DNA of 64,000 nucleotides, taken from NCBI GenBank assembly GCA_024276995.1, contig JAJRWB010000054.1:1-64000 (forward strand). Reading direction: 5' to 3'. The position numbers were made by a program, and so were the translations under genes. Under the pieces are notes generated by a model that saw only the letters and a list, made by a program, of their open reading frames with translations, was not told the DNA's origin and ran no database searches. Shown here one piece after another: positions 44,229-54,300 of the stretch (position 1 is its first letter; each line of letters starts with the position of its first letter). The stretch is from Candidatus Eiseniibacteriota bacterium (GTDB lineage: Bacteria > Orphanbacterota > Orphanbacteria > Orphanbacterales > Orphanbacteraceae).

Positions 44229-46081
44229 AGAACCTCGGCCGCTTCTTCGGCTACGTCCGGTCGTGGTGGCGCCTCCTCGCCGCCGGGCTGGCGTTCACCT
44301 TCCTCTTCGCCCTTTTCAGCGGCATCTCCCTCGGGCTGATCGTTCCGTTCACCAAGGTCCTCTTCGGCGGGGAGATCGCCGTAGCGCCGAAAAGCGCCCC
44401 CGAGGTGGAAGAAGCGTTCTTTCCGCGCATCGAGGAATGGAAGAGTGCCGTGCGGGACGGCTTCCTGCGCCTGTTCGCCGACGACGACCCGCGCCTTTCT
44501 CTTCTGCGCGTCTGCGCGGGAGTGTTCATCGTTTTTCTCATCAAGGGTCTGTTCAACTACTATCGCCAGATCTTCATGGTGACTCTCGAGGAGCGGGTGA
44601 TCAAGGACTTGCGCGACGACCTGTATCATCACGTCGCCCGCCTCCCCCTGGCCTACTTCGAAAGGAACCGCTCCGGGGTGATCATCTCGAGGATCACCAA
44701 CGACGTCCAACTCGTGCGTGACATGGCGGGAAACCTGTTCACCACGTTCACCCAGAGCGCCTCGCTCCTGCTGATCTTCCTCGTGGTCGCCCTGGCGGTG
44801 AACTGGCAGCTCGCCCTTCTCGCGTTCCTCGTGTTTCCTCTCATCGCCGTCTTCACGGCGAAGATCTACCGCAGGCTCCGATCGCACTCGGTCCGCTTCC
44901 AGGAGGATATGGGAAGGATCACGAGCACGCTGCAGGAGACGATCGCCGGCATCCGGATCGTGAAAGCGTTCGGCATGGAGCGGTTCGAAGAGGAAAAGTT
45001 CCGCGGCGAGACGGAAAGCTATCTTCGGTCGTATATCCGCTTCAAGAAGGCGTCGATCCTGGCGAGTCCGATCTCGGAGCAGCTCGGCGCCCTCGGCGCG
45101 ATCCTGGTCCTTTGGTACGGCGGATCGCGTGTGCTCAGCGGCGCCGGCCTCGAACCGGAGGAGTTCTTCCTCTTTCTCGCCGCGGTGCTCAACATGATGC
45201 AGCCGATCCGGAAACTCTCCCACGTGAACACGGTGACCCAGCAAGGTCTCGCCGCCGCGGGGCGGATCTTCGAAGTGCTCGACACGCCGGCGGAGACGAG
45301 AGGGGATGGGGGACGAATCATCGACGGGGTGCGCGACGAGATCCGGTACGAAGATGTGACCTTCGCCTACGAGGGGAAGAAAAGCGCGCTTTCGGGAATC
45401 TCCGTCTCGATTCGTCGCGGTTCGCTCGTGGCGCTCGTCGGTCCGAGCGGCGCCGGGAAATCGACGTTCGTCGATCTCCTCGCCCGCTTTCACGATCCGA
45501 CGTCGGGGCGGATCACGATCGACGGCGTCGACGTGCGCGATATCGATCTCGATTCGCTCCGGTCGAACATCGGTTTCGTCACCCAGGAAGTGATCCTCTT
45601 CAACGATACGGTTCTGCGGAATATCGCCTACGGCAGGGGGGACCTTCCCCTGGAGGAAGTGCGGAAGGCGTCGGAAGCGGCGAGTGCGGCGGCGTTCATC
45701 GAGAACCTTCCCCTCCGATATGAAACGCTCATCGGCGATCGGGGAATTCGACTTTCGGGCGGCGAGAGACAGCGTCTCGCCATCGCGCGGGCGATTCTCA
45801 AGGATCCCCCGATTCTCGTGCTCGACGAGGCGACGTCGAACCTCGACAGCGAGTCGGAGGCGCTCGTCCAAGAGGCGGTGGAAAAACTCGTCCGGAACAG
45901 GACGACCCTCGTCATCGCCCACAGGCTCTCCACCATCCAGAGGGCGGACAAGATCTTCGTTCTCGACAAGGGGCGCGTTGTGCAGCAGGGAAGTCACGAA
46001 CAGCTCCTCGAAGAGGCCGGGCTCTACCGGAAGCTGTTCGACATGCAGTTCTCCGAACGACCTATCCGCCGCGCGCCGTGA
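44225..46081 (+). CDS. msbA: ABC transporter, lipid flippase MsbA-type
   Basis: 618 aa half-transporter with fused membrane and ATPase domains. Six membrane helices lie in residues ~15-330, with an unusually long first periplasmic loop (EIAVAPKSAPEVEEAFFPRI). The ATPase domain has Walker A VGPSGAGKSTFVD, signature LSGGERQRLAIARA, Walker B ILVLDEATSNLDSESE and VIAHRLSTI. Neighbouring lipid A and glycosyltransferase genes support export of lipid A-core. GTG 44225 overlaps the previous stop. Confidence 0.88.
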   Translation: MKNLGRFFGYVRSWWRLLAAGLAFTFLFALFSGISLGLIVPFTKVLFGGEIAVAPKSAPEVEEAFFPRIEEWKSAVRDGFLRLFADDDPRLSLLRVCAGVFIVFLIKGLFNYYRQIFMVTLEERVIKDLRDDLYHHVARLPLAYFERNRSGVIISRITNDVQLVRDMAGNLFTTFTQSASLLLIFLVVALAVNWQLALLAFLVFPLIAVFTAKIYRRLRSHSVRFQEDMGRITSTLQETIAGIRIVKAFGMERFEEEKFRGETESYLRSYIRFKKASILASPISEQLGALGAILVLWYGGSRVLSGAGLEPEEFFLFLAAVLNMMQPIRKLSHVNTVTQQGLAAAGRIFEVLDTPAETRGDGGRIIDGVRDEIRYEDVTFAYEGKKSALSGISVSIRRGSLVALVGPSGAGKSTFVDLLARFHDPTSGRITIDGVDVRDIDLDSLRSNIGFVTQEVILFNDTVLRNIAYGRGDLPLEEVRKASEAASAAAFIENLPLRYETLIGDRGIRLSGGERQRLAIARAILKDPPILVLDEATSNLDSESEALVQEAVEKLVRNRTTLVIAHRLSTIQRADKIFVLDKGRVVQQGSHEQLLEEAGLYRKLFDMQFSERPIRRAP

Positions 46082-47064
46082 ACGAAGCGACCATCCTCGT
46101 GATCCGCTTCGGGAGGCTCGGCGATGTGATCCTCGCGGCGGCGGCGAGTCGCGAACTGCGGAAGGCGTTTCCCCGCTCCCGGATCGACTTCCTGGTGAAC
46201 CGCGCTTTCGCCGGCGCCGCGGCGCTTCTCCCCGGTGTCGATCGTGTCGTTCCCTTCTCGGGAAAGACCCCCGCCGACATGGTGGCGCTCCGCCATCGGA
46301 CGCTTCTCGATCGATACGATCTGGTGATCGACCTCCAAGGGAACGCGAAGAGCGTCTTCTTTTCGATCCTCTCCGGCCCGGGGAAGAGGTGTCGCGCCCC
46401 GAAAGAAACGCTCCGGCGGCGCTACCTCGTGTGGAGACGAAAAGGGGGCGGGACCGTTGACGGGACGCCGGTTTGGCGACGCTACCTCCGAGCGGTGGAG
46501 GATGCCGGGGCGGCCGCCGCCGCCACGGCGCCCCGGATCCGCGAAGTGAGCGAACAGGGTATCGCCGGCGCCGTTGCCTTCGCGCCGGGCGCGGGGAGGG
46601 CGACCAAGCGATGGCCCGAAGAGAGTTTCGCCGAAGCGGCGCGCCTCGTGCGCGGCCGCTTCGACGTGCCTGTTCTCTTCCTCGGCTCGGCGGAGGAGGA
46701 GGCGATGCTCACACGGATTTCGCGACGGTGCGGGAACGGGAACGTCGTTTTCGCCGGCGAATCGATGTCGAAAACGGCGGCGCTCCTCCGCGACGCGGCG
46801 GTACTCGTGACGAACGACTCCGGTCTCCTTCATCTCTCGGAGGCGGCGGGAACGCCGGTGGTCGCCCTGTTCGGACCGACGGTGGCGGCGTTCGGATTCG
46901 CCCCCGCCCACCGGCGAAGCATCGTGCTCGAACGGGATATACCGTGCCGTCCCTGTTCTCTTCACGGTTCGATCGCGTGTCCTCTGCCCGGCTCGAGCCA
47001 TGAATGCCTCGCGAAAATACAGGCCGACGTGGTTGTGTCGGCGGTGGAGCGTTTCGTAAAATAG
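46078..47064 (+). CDS. ADP-heptose:LPS heptosyltransferase-like GT9 enzyme
   Basis: 328 aa GT9. ILVIRFGRLGDVILAAAASR is the canonical heptosyltransferase start; YDLVIDLQGNAKS, FAPGAGRATKRWPEESFAE and VLVTNDSGLLHLSEAAGTPV complete the fold. RDIPCRPCSLHGSIACP is a family cysteine region. With gmhB next, heptose addition to the LPS core is likely. GTG 46078 overlaps the msbA stop; the stop is TAG. Confidence 0.9.
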   Translation: MNEATILVIRFGRLGDVILAAAASRELRKAFPRSRIDFLVNRAFAGAAALLPGVDRVVPFSGKTPADMVALRHRTLLDRYDLVIDLQGNAKSVFFSILSGPGKRCRAPKETLRRRYLVWRRKGGGTVDGTPVWRRYLRAVEDAGAAAAATAPRIREVSEQGIAGAVAFAPGAGRATKRWPEESFAEAARLVRGRFDVPVLFLGSAEEEAMLTRISRRCGNGNVVFAGESMSKTAALLRDAAVLVTNDSGLLHLSEAAGTPVVALFGPTVAAFGFAPAHRRSIVLERDIPCRPCSLHGSIACPLPGSSHECLAKIQADVVVSAVERFVK

Positions 47065-47102
47065 CCGGAACATCCGGGGGATCGATACGTGGAAGAAGGA
47101 AG

Positions 47103-47696
47103 ATGAAGAAGAGTATCGGGAAACGACGGGCGGTCTTCCTCGACAGGGACGGCACGATCAACCACCTGGTAGGCTATGTGAACCACCCGTCGCGGCTCAG
47201 GCTTTACCGATTCAGCGCGGAGGCGATCCGGACGCTCAACGGGCGGGCTCTCCCGGCGGTGGTAATCACCAACCAGTCGGGCGTGGCGAGGGGGATGTTT
47301 CCCGAGTGGGTGGTCGAAGAGACCCACCGGCGGATGATCCGCCGGCTCGGCGCCGGGGGTGCGAGACTCGACGGCATCTATTACTGCCCCCATCATCCGG
47401 CGGCGGGAGATTCACCCCGACGCTGCCGATGCCGCAAACCGGGCACCGCCCTGGTGCGCCGGGCGGCGCGGGAACTTGAAATCGATCTCGCCCGGTCGTT
47501 CATGGTGGGCGATTCGCCCGCCGACATACAGATGGGGAAACGTATCGGCGCCCGGACGATTCTGGTGATGACGGGATACGGCAGGGGGGAATACGAATAC
47601 AACCGGTCGAAGTGGAAGGTGGCTCCGGACCACGTGTGCACCGATCTGCTCGCGGCGGTGCGTTGGATTCTCGACCGGATCGACCATGGGGAATGA
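47103..47696 (+). CDS. gmhB: D-glycero-beta-D-manno-heptose-1,7-bisphosphate 7-phosphatase (GmhB-like HAD)
   Basis: 197 aa HAD phosphatase. FLDRDGTINHL holds both catalytic Asp residues, VVITNQSGVARG follows, and the zinc loop CPHHPAAGDSPRRCRCRKP is typical of GmhB/histidinol-phosphatase. FMVGDSPADIQMG is HAD motif IV. Dephosphorylates the ADP-heptose precursor, consistent with the GT9 genes. ATG 47103 is the best start, giving a standard N-terminus. Confidence 0.9.
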   Translation: MKKSIGKRRAVFLDRDGTINHLVGYVNHPSRLRLYRFSAEAIRTLNGRALPAVVITNQSGVARGMFPEWVVEETHRRMIRRLGAGGARLDGIYYCPHHPAAGDSPRRCRCRKPGTALVRRAARELEIDLARSFMVGDSPADIQMGKRIGARTILVMTGYGRGEYEYNRSKWKVAPDHVCTDLLAAVRWILDRIDHGE

Positions 47697-47700
47697 ACGA

Positions 47701-48459
47701 ATGATCAAGCTTATGCGGACATCGACGGCGGCGGCGCTTCTGGGGGCCGTCGCTCTCTTCACGGCGTCCGCCAAAGGGATGACGACGGCGAAGGCGAAAC
47801 CATTCGGTGCCGGTGAAAAGCTCACCTTCTCGATCCGCTATGGGATGATCAAGGCGGGCACCGCCACCATGGAAGTGAAAAGCGGCGGGCCGGACGGCAC
47901 ATTGCACATCTCCTCCACCGCGAGGTCCAATTCCTTCTTCGATGTCTTTTTCAAGGTGAGGGACGAAATCCACGCGTGGCTCGACTCGGAGAGCCTCGAG
48001 ACGATCCGTTTCGAAAAGCATCTGCGCGAAGGAAACTACCGGAAGGACGAGCGCGTCGATTACCTGAGAGATGAAGGGATTGCCGTGTACAAGGATGGGG
48101 CGAGAGTTCCCCTCGCGCCGGGTGCGAGGGATGTTCTCTCTTCATTCTATTATCTCCGCACCCTGCGCCTTCCCATCGGGGGGACCGTGCCGCTCACGTA
48201 TCATTCGAGCCACAAGAATTACCCCGTCGACGTCGAAATCCACAGGGTGGAAACGGTGAAGACCCCGGCGGGGAAGTTCCGCTGCTTCGTGGTGGAGCCG
48301 CACCTCCAGAGCGTCGGCGTGTTCAACCAGAAAGGGAGGATGCGCGTCTGGATCACCGCCGACCGGAGGCGGATGCCGGTGAAGCTGGAGAGCAAGGTGA
48401 CGTTCGGCGCCTTCGAGGCGGTGCTCGTCGACTACCGCGTCGGGAGCGGCGCGCCATGA
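47701..48459 (+). CDS. DUF3108 periplasmic/outer-membrane protein
   Basis: 252 aa. A signal peptide (TAAALLGAVALFTASAKG) precedes the DUF3108 pattern: GEKLTFSIRYGMIKAGTATM, ISSTARSNSFFDVFFKVRDE, RDVLSSFYYLRTL, RVWITADRRRMPVKLESKV. The family is beta-rich, secreted and uncharacterised; it is often near LPS genes. ATG 47701 is preferred; ATG 47686 would add five residues. Confidence 0.85.
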   Translation: MIKLMRTSTAAALLGAVALFTASAKGMTTAKAKPFGAGEKLTFSIRYGMIKAGTATMEVKSGGPDGTLHISSTARSNSFFDVFFKVRDEIHAWLDSESLETIRFEKHLREGNYRKDERVDYLRDEGIAVYKDGARVPLAPGARDVLSSFYYLRTLRLPIGGTVPLTYHSSHKNYPVDVEIHRVETVKTPAGKFRCFVVEPHLQSVGVFNQKGRMRVWITADRRRMPVKLESKVTFGAFEAVLVDYRVGSGAP

Positions 48460-49406
48460 CGCGAAGACACGACAGGTTCGACCGCGGGAGAATCCGGCCC
48501 TTTCCGACGGCGGAATTGAACCACAAGGTGGATACCGGCCTTTTCGCCCGGTCGGCGGACGAAAACCGTCCGGTAGGCGATTTTCTCGAAAGTCTGCCCG
48601 ACATCCTCGCCGCGCGCGACCTGAATCACGCCATCGCGAGAACGGCGAAGGCGATGCGCGAGGGTGCATCCGTGCCGTTCCTCTTCGGCGCCCACGTGAT
48701 CAAGGTCGGCCTCGCCCCGTGTCTCATCCCGTTCGTGCGGGAAGGGCGCTTCACAAGTTTGTCGACGAACGGGGCGGGGGCGATTCACGACTGGGAGATC
48801 GCCCGGTTCGGCGCCACCTCCGAAAATGTTCCCTCGAACCTTGCGGCGGGGAAGTTCGGCATGGGCGACGAGACCGCCGCGGGGATGAACGAGGCGATCC
48901 GCCGGGGGCTCGAGGACGATCTCGGTCTCGGCGAAGCGCTCGGCAGGGCGCTCGTCGAGGAGAAGGCGCCCCACCGCGACGTCTCCCTTCTCGCAGCGGC
49001 GTGGGAGAGCGGCGTGCCGATGACGATCCATGTCGGCGTGGGCACCGACATCACCCACATGCACCCTTCGGCGTCGGGGGGCGACATCGGGGAGGCTTCG
49101 TACCGCGATTTCCTCACCCTCGTCGCCTCTTTCGAGAAGCTCACCGACGCGTCCGTCCTTCTTCACGTCGGTTCGGCGGTGATCCTTCCCGAGGTGGTGC
49201 TGAAGGCGGTCGCCATGCTGCGCAACGCAGGCTCTCCCCCCGGCGACTACCTGGCGGTCAACTTCGACATGAACAGGAGCTACCGGCCGCTGCAGAATGT
49301 GCTCAGTCGCCCGGCGGGGGAGGGGATCGACCTGACGGGACACCACGAGATCATGATCCCCCTTTTCACGGCGGGTGTTCTCGCCGCGCTCGACGCATCG
49401 GAGTGA
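48456..49406 (+). CDS. Deoxyhypusine-synthase-like protein
   Basis: 316 aa. PFLFGAHVIKVGLAPCLIPF, LSTNGAGAIHDWEIARFGAT and HVGVGTDITHMHPSASGGDI resemble the NAD-binding core of the deoxyhypusine synthase superfamily, where a GxxxHD-type motif follows Thr-Thr-Gly. Bacteria lack eIF5A, and bacterial homologues usually act on other amines or are uncharacterised. The catalytic Lys of true DHS is not recognisable by eye. The start overlaps DUF3108. Confidence 0.5.
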   Translation: MTRRHDRFDRGRIRPFPTAELNHKVDTGLFARSADENRPVGDFLESLPDILAARDLNHAIARTAKAMREGASVPFLFGAHVIKVGLAPCLIPFVREGRFTSLSTNGAGAIHDWEIARFGATSENVPSNLAAGKFGMGDETAAGMNEAIRRGLEDDLGLGEALGRALVEEKAPHRDVSLLAAAWESGVPMTIHVGVGTDITHMHPSASGGDIGEASYRDFLTLVASFEKLTDASVLLHVGSAVILPEVVLKAVAMLRNAGSPPGDYLAVNFDMNRSYRPLQNVLSRPAGEGIDLTGHHEIMIPLFTAGVLAALDASE

Positions 49407-49434
49407 TCGGGAGGTAAGGGGGGAGAGAGGGTTT

Positions 49435-50457
49435 CTACTTCTTTCCGCCGGCGAGGCGATCGCCATACCACCGGTCGAAGTACTTCTTCCACGACGGACG
49501 GCTACGAATCGTCTCCCACCACTCCCGGTTCTCGACGTACCACTTCACCGTCTCTTCGAGCCCCTCGGTAAAGGTGTGGCCCGGCGACCAGCCGACGTCT
49601 TTTTCCAACTTCTCGGGGTCGATCGCGTAACGCCAGTCATGGCCCGGGCGATCCTCGACGAAGCGAATGAGTGTCTCGGATCTTCCCAGGATCGCGAGGA
49701 TCGCCTTCACGATCTCGAGGTTCGCCATCTCCGAGCGCGCGCCGATGTTGTAGATCTCGCCCGGCTCTCCTTTTTCGAGGACCGCCTGGATCGCCTCGCA
49801 GTGATCAGCGGCGTGAATCCAGTCGCGCACGTTCGTGCCGTCGCCGTAGACGGGGAGCGTCTTCTCCTCGAGGGCGCGGATGATCATGAGGGGTATCAGC
49901 TTTTCCGGGAACTGCCAGGCGCCGTAGTTGTTGCAGCAGCGCGTGATCAGCACCGGAAGGCCGAACGTCTTCCCGTACGACCGGACGAGGAGATCGGCCG
50001 ACGTCTTGCTCGCCGCGTACGGGCTGTTCGGCCTGAGCGGACTCTCTTCGCTGAACATCCCTTCCTTGCCGAGGGAACCGTACACTTCGTCCGTCGATAC
50101 CTGGAGGAAGCGGTCGATCTTCCGCCGCCGCGCCTCCTCGAGAAGAACGAGCGTCCCCTCCACGTTGGTCCGGTAGAAGAGGAGGGGATCGAGGATGCTG
50201 CGATCGACGTGCGATTCCGCCGCGAAGTGGACGACGGCGTCGCACCGGTCGAAGGCGCGCTCCACCGCCTCCCTGTCGGCCACGTCCCCCTCGATGAAGC
50301 GGTAGCGGGGATCGCTTTCGTACCGTTCGACGTTCGCCCGGTTCGACACGTCGGTCAGCTTATCGAGGTTCACTACTTCATGGCCGGTGGCGGTCATCAG
50401 GAAGTGGACGTAGTTCGAGCCGATGAAGCCGCATCCCCCGGTGACGAGAATCCTCAC
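49435..50457 (-). CDS. rfbB: dTDP-glucose 4,6-dehydratase
   Basis: 340 aa extended SDR. ILVTGGCGFIGSNYVHFL binds NAD; HFAAESHVDRSI, STDEVYGSLG and YAASKTSADLLVRSYG give the S/T-D-E and YxxxK catalytic residues specific to RmlB. Start GTG 50457 overlaps the rfbA stop by four bases. Makes dTDP-4-keto-6-deoxyglucose for rhamnose or other deoxysugars. Stop TAG. Confidence 0.95.
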   Translation of the reverse strand: MRILVTGGCGFIGSNYVHFLMTATGHEVVNLDKLTDVSNRANVERYESDPRYRFIEGDVADREAVERAFDRCDAVVHFAAESHVDRSILDPLLFYRTNVEGTLVLLEEARRRKIDRFLQVSTDEVYGSLGKEGMFSEESPLRPNSPYAASKTSADLLVRSYGKTFGLPVLITRCCNNYGAWQFPEKLIPLMIIRALEEKTLPVYGDGTNVRDWIHAADHCEAIQAVLEKGEPGEIYNIGARSEMANLEIVKAILAILGRSETLIRFVEDRPGHDWRYAIDPEKLEKDVGWSPGHTFTEGLEETVKWYVENREWWETIRSRPSWKKYFDRWYGDRLAGGKK

Positions 50458-51194
50458 GCCCGCCCCTCCCCAGCATCGCCCGCCCCGGCGGCGACGAGCC
50501 GGTTCGCGCGGAAGAGGGAAGAGAATGTACCCGCGTCGGTCCACCACCCGTCGAGAACATCCATCTGCAAGGTACCCGCCTCGATGTAGGCGTTGTTCAC
50601 GTCGGTGATCTCCAGCTCCCCGCGCCCGGAGGGGACGAGGGAGCGGACGATCCGGAAAACGTCGTTGTCGTACAGGTAGATCCCTGTAACGGCGAACGAG
50701 CTCTTCGGCGACTTCGGCTTCTCTACGATGCGAACCACCCGATCGCCCTCGAGTTCCGCCACACCGAACCGCTCCGGGTCGGGCACTTCCTTGACGAGAA
50801 TACGGGCGCCCTTCTCCTGTTCGCGAAACGCCTCGACTGCGGGCCGGATCGATTTTTCCAGGATATTATCCCCCAAAATGACGCAGATCTTCTTTCCCGC
50901 GGCGAAGTATTCCGCCAGCGCGAGGGCGTCGGCGATCCCCCCCTGTCCCTCCTGGTACGTATAGTTCAGATGTTTCAGGCCGAATTGCTTTCCGTTCCCC
51001 AGGAGGGTGAGAAAGTCTCCCGAGTTGTTCCCTCCGGTGACGATCAGGATGTCCCGGATGCCCGCCTCCACGAGCGTCTCGATCGGGTAGTAGATCATCG
51101 GCTTGTCGTAGACGGGGAGGAGATGCTTGTTGGTCACCTTCGTGAGCGGGCGAAGCCTCGTTCCGAGACCGCCGGCGAGAACCACGCCTTTCAT
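50454..51194 (-). CDS. rfbA: Glucose-1-phosphate thymidylyltransferase
   Basis: 246 aa, the short RmlA type. VVLAGGLGTRLRPLTKVTNK, HLLPVYDKPMIYYPIETLV, VILGDNIL, GELEITDVNNAYIEAG and WTDAGTFSSL match the family. ATG 51194 gives a standard start; the longer open frame upstream overlaps metH and is not coding. The 122 bases between it and metH (51195-51316) hold no gene that I can see. Confidence 0.95.
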   Translation of the reverse strand: MKGVVLAGGLGTRLRPLTKVTNKHLLPVYDKPMIYYPIETLVEAGIRDILIVTGGNNSGDFLTLLGNGKQFGLKHLNYTYQEGQGGIADALALAEYFAAGKKICVILGDNILEKSIRPAVEAFREQEKGARILVKEVPDPERFGVAELEGDRVVRIVEKPKSPKSSFAVTGIYLYDNDVFRIVRSLVPSGRGELEITDVNNAYIEAGTLQMDVLDGWWTDAGTFSSLFRANRLVAAGAGDAGEGRA

Positions 51195-51316
51195 GTTTTT
51201 CGCTCTCCCTTTCGATAGATCCGGCACCTGGCGAAGCGACGGTTTGATCATACCGTTTCGCGGGCCCGTCGTCCAGAAGGGGAGATCGGCTGCATGGCGA
51301 TCGCGCCGCCGTTCCG

Positions 51317-54300
51317 TCAGACAGAAAAATAGCGGGCCTGAGGGTGGTGAAACACCATCGCGGAGACGGAAGCCTCCGGGCTCATCATGTCGAGATCGGT
51401 GAGGCGGACGCCGATCTCCCCCGGCTCGAGAAGCTCGAAAAGAAGTCGCTGGCCGGCGAGATCGGGGCATGCGCCATAGCCGAAGCTGTAACGCTTTCCC
51501 CTGTAATGCCCGGCGAGGATCTCTTCGAGTGAAGTATCGGGAGGATCGGCGATTCCCCAGCGCGCGCGTATCTTCGCATGGAGCCACTCGGCCGCCGCCT
51601 CCGCCGTTTCGAGCGCCAGCGACGCGACGATATGGCTCTTCAGGTACTCGCCGCGCTTCTTCCATTTCTCCGCCGCCTCGCGAACCGACCCGTCGGCGCC
51701 GGTCACGAAGAGCGCGAGGTGATCGTTCTCCATGATGTAGTCGGCGATACATAGGCCGTCCGGTCCCGCCTTCCGGGGGAACTCCCATTCGCCGGCCGGC
51801 GCGCCGCCCGCATCGAAAAGAACGATTCGGTTCCCCTCGGCCCGAACCGGGAAGAACCTCCACACCCCGCGCACCGTCCAGCCGTTCTTCTTCCACTCCT
51901 TCTTAACCGCATTCACCTCCGCCTCGAGCTTCGCGTAGCGCTCATCGTTCGCGGCGGCGAGGCGGGCGACGCCCCCCTTGAGACCGAGGTGCTTTCCATA
52001 GAGCATCTGGCGATTCACGAAGCGCCACGCTTCTTCCGGGTCGATCTCCTCGATGTGCCGGTCGAGATCGGGAGGGGAGGGGACATCGACTTCGGTGGAA
52101 ACCGTGCCGCTTCGGATGGCCGCCACGACCGCCGTCTCCGCGCCGTCTTCCGTCCCGGTCGCCGATACGCGCGCGGCGAGAGAAGCGGACTCCTCTTCGA
52201 GCGCCTCGCGCTCGGCCGGATCGAGAAGGCGCTCGACGAGAGAAAGGCCTGTCATCGCATCCTTCGCATATGCGCAGACTCCGCCGTACACCGGCGCGAT
52301 CTTCCCGTGGGTGAAGCGGAGCGAGAGCACCGCCCCGCCGACGAGGAGGGGAACATCGATCCCGGCCGCCGCGAGATCCTTCGCGGTGTGCACCATCTGC
52401 CGCGCGCTCCTGACGAGCAGCCCCGACAGGCCGATCACGTCGGGACCGTGCTCCTTCGCCGCCCGAACGATCCTCTCGCCGGGCACTTTGATACCAAGGT
52501 CGATCACGCGATACCCATTATTACTTAAGATGATTTCCACCAGATTCTTGCCGATATCGTGAACATCCCCCTTCACCGTGGCGAGAATCACCGTCCCCCG
52601 GTTCGCCGCGGCGGACGATTCCATCCGCTCTTCAAGACGACCGACGGCGGCTTTCATCACCTCGGCGCTCTGGAGAACCTCGGCGACGATCAGTTCGTTC
52701 GCCGCGAAGAGTTTCCCCACCTCTCCCATTCCGGTGAGGAGGGGGCCGTTGACGATATCGAGCGGTGTTTTCCAGCGGTCGTCGGCGAGGGCCTCGTCGA
52801 GCATTTCGTCGAGCCCTTCCTTGCTCCCCTCGATTACCGCGCGGGCGAGGCGCTCCTCGAGGGGGAGGTCTTTCGGGGCGATCGGCGTGGCCTTTTTTCT
52901 CAGGCGAAAAGCCTCGGTAAAGAAACGCACCGCCTCGTCCCCCCCTGCGGTGTCGCCCGCCTTCAAGAAGAGAAGCGACTCGGCGAGTTTCCTCTCCTTC
53001 TCCGGGAGATCGGCGTAGCGCGCGAGACGCTCGGTGTTCACGATCGCCGCGTCGAGACCGGCGAGCGTACAATGATGGAGAAAAACCGAGTTGAGCACTT
53101 CCCTGCCGGCGGGGGGGAGGCCGAAGCTGACGTTCGACACGCCGAGGATCGTCCGGCTGTCGGGGAAATGCGCCTTGAGCGCCCGTACCCCCTCGATCGT
53201 CGCCGCCGCCGAACCGAGGTACGCCGCGTCGCCGGTACCGCACGGAAAGACGAGGGCGTCGAAGAAGATATCCTCGGGGGGAAAACCGAACTCCTCGGTG
53301 AGCAACCGGTAGCTCCTCCGGGCGATCTCGAGCTTCCTCTCCACGGTGACCGCCATCCCCTGCACAGGATCCTCGTCGATCAGTCCCACGACCAGGGCCG
53401 CCCCGTACCGTTTCGCCAGGGGGACCACCCTTTCGAAACGGGAGAGACCGTCCTCGAGGTTGATCGAGTTGAGAACCCCTTTCCCCTGGCAGAGCGTGAG
53501 GGCGAGTTCCATCACGTCGGCGTCGGTCGTGTCGATCATCAGCGGCGTGCGCACCAGGCGGCAGAGCTTGACGAGAAGTCTCTCCATATCCGCCGCCTCG
53601 TCGCGATCGGGATTCTGCATGCAAACGTCGAGAACTTGGGCGCCCCGCTTCGCCTGTGCACGGCCCACCTCGGCGGCCGCCTCGTATTCGCCCCGGCCGA
53701 TAAGGTCGCGAAACTTCCGGCTGCCGAGAACATTCGTCCTTTCGCCGATGAGAAGGGGACGGTTGTCGTCGGTGAGTTCCACCGCTTCGATGCCCGAAAG
53801 GAGGGTGCGGCCGTGGCGCACCGGACGCCGCGGGACGCGCCCCCGGACGAGCCGCGCGAGAGCGGCCACATGTTCCGCCGTCGTGCCGCAGCAGCCGCCG
53901 ACGAGGTTGATCCATCCCTCGCCGATGAAGCGGTTCATCCACTCCGCCATCTCCTCGGGGGAAAGCCGGTAGATCCCCTCTTCGTCGGGAAGGCCGGCGT
54001 TCGGCACGCAGGCCACACGGGTGCGGCAAAGATCGGAGAGGGTGCGAAGGGAGTCGGCCATCCGGTCGGGACCGCTTCCGCAGTTCATGCCGACGTAGAG
54101 AAGGTCGGCATGGAGGAGCGAGACGGCGAGCGCTTCGGCGTCCTGGCCGGCGAGCATCGTTCCGTTCGTTTCGATGGTGACCGAAACCGCCACCGGAACG
54201 GAAGCGCCCTGTTCGTCGAACGCCTCTTCGATACCGATCAGCCCCGCCTTGATGTTCGCCGTGTCCTGGCATGTCTCGAGAAGGAGGTAGTCAACTCCCC

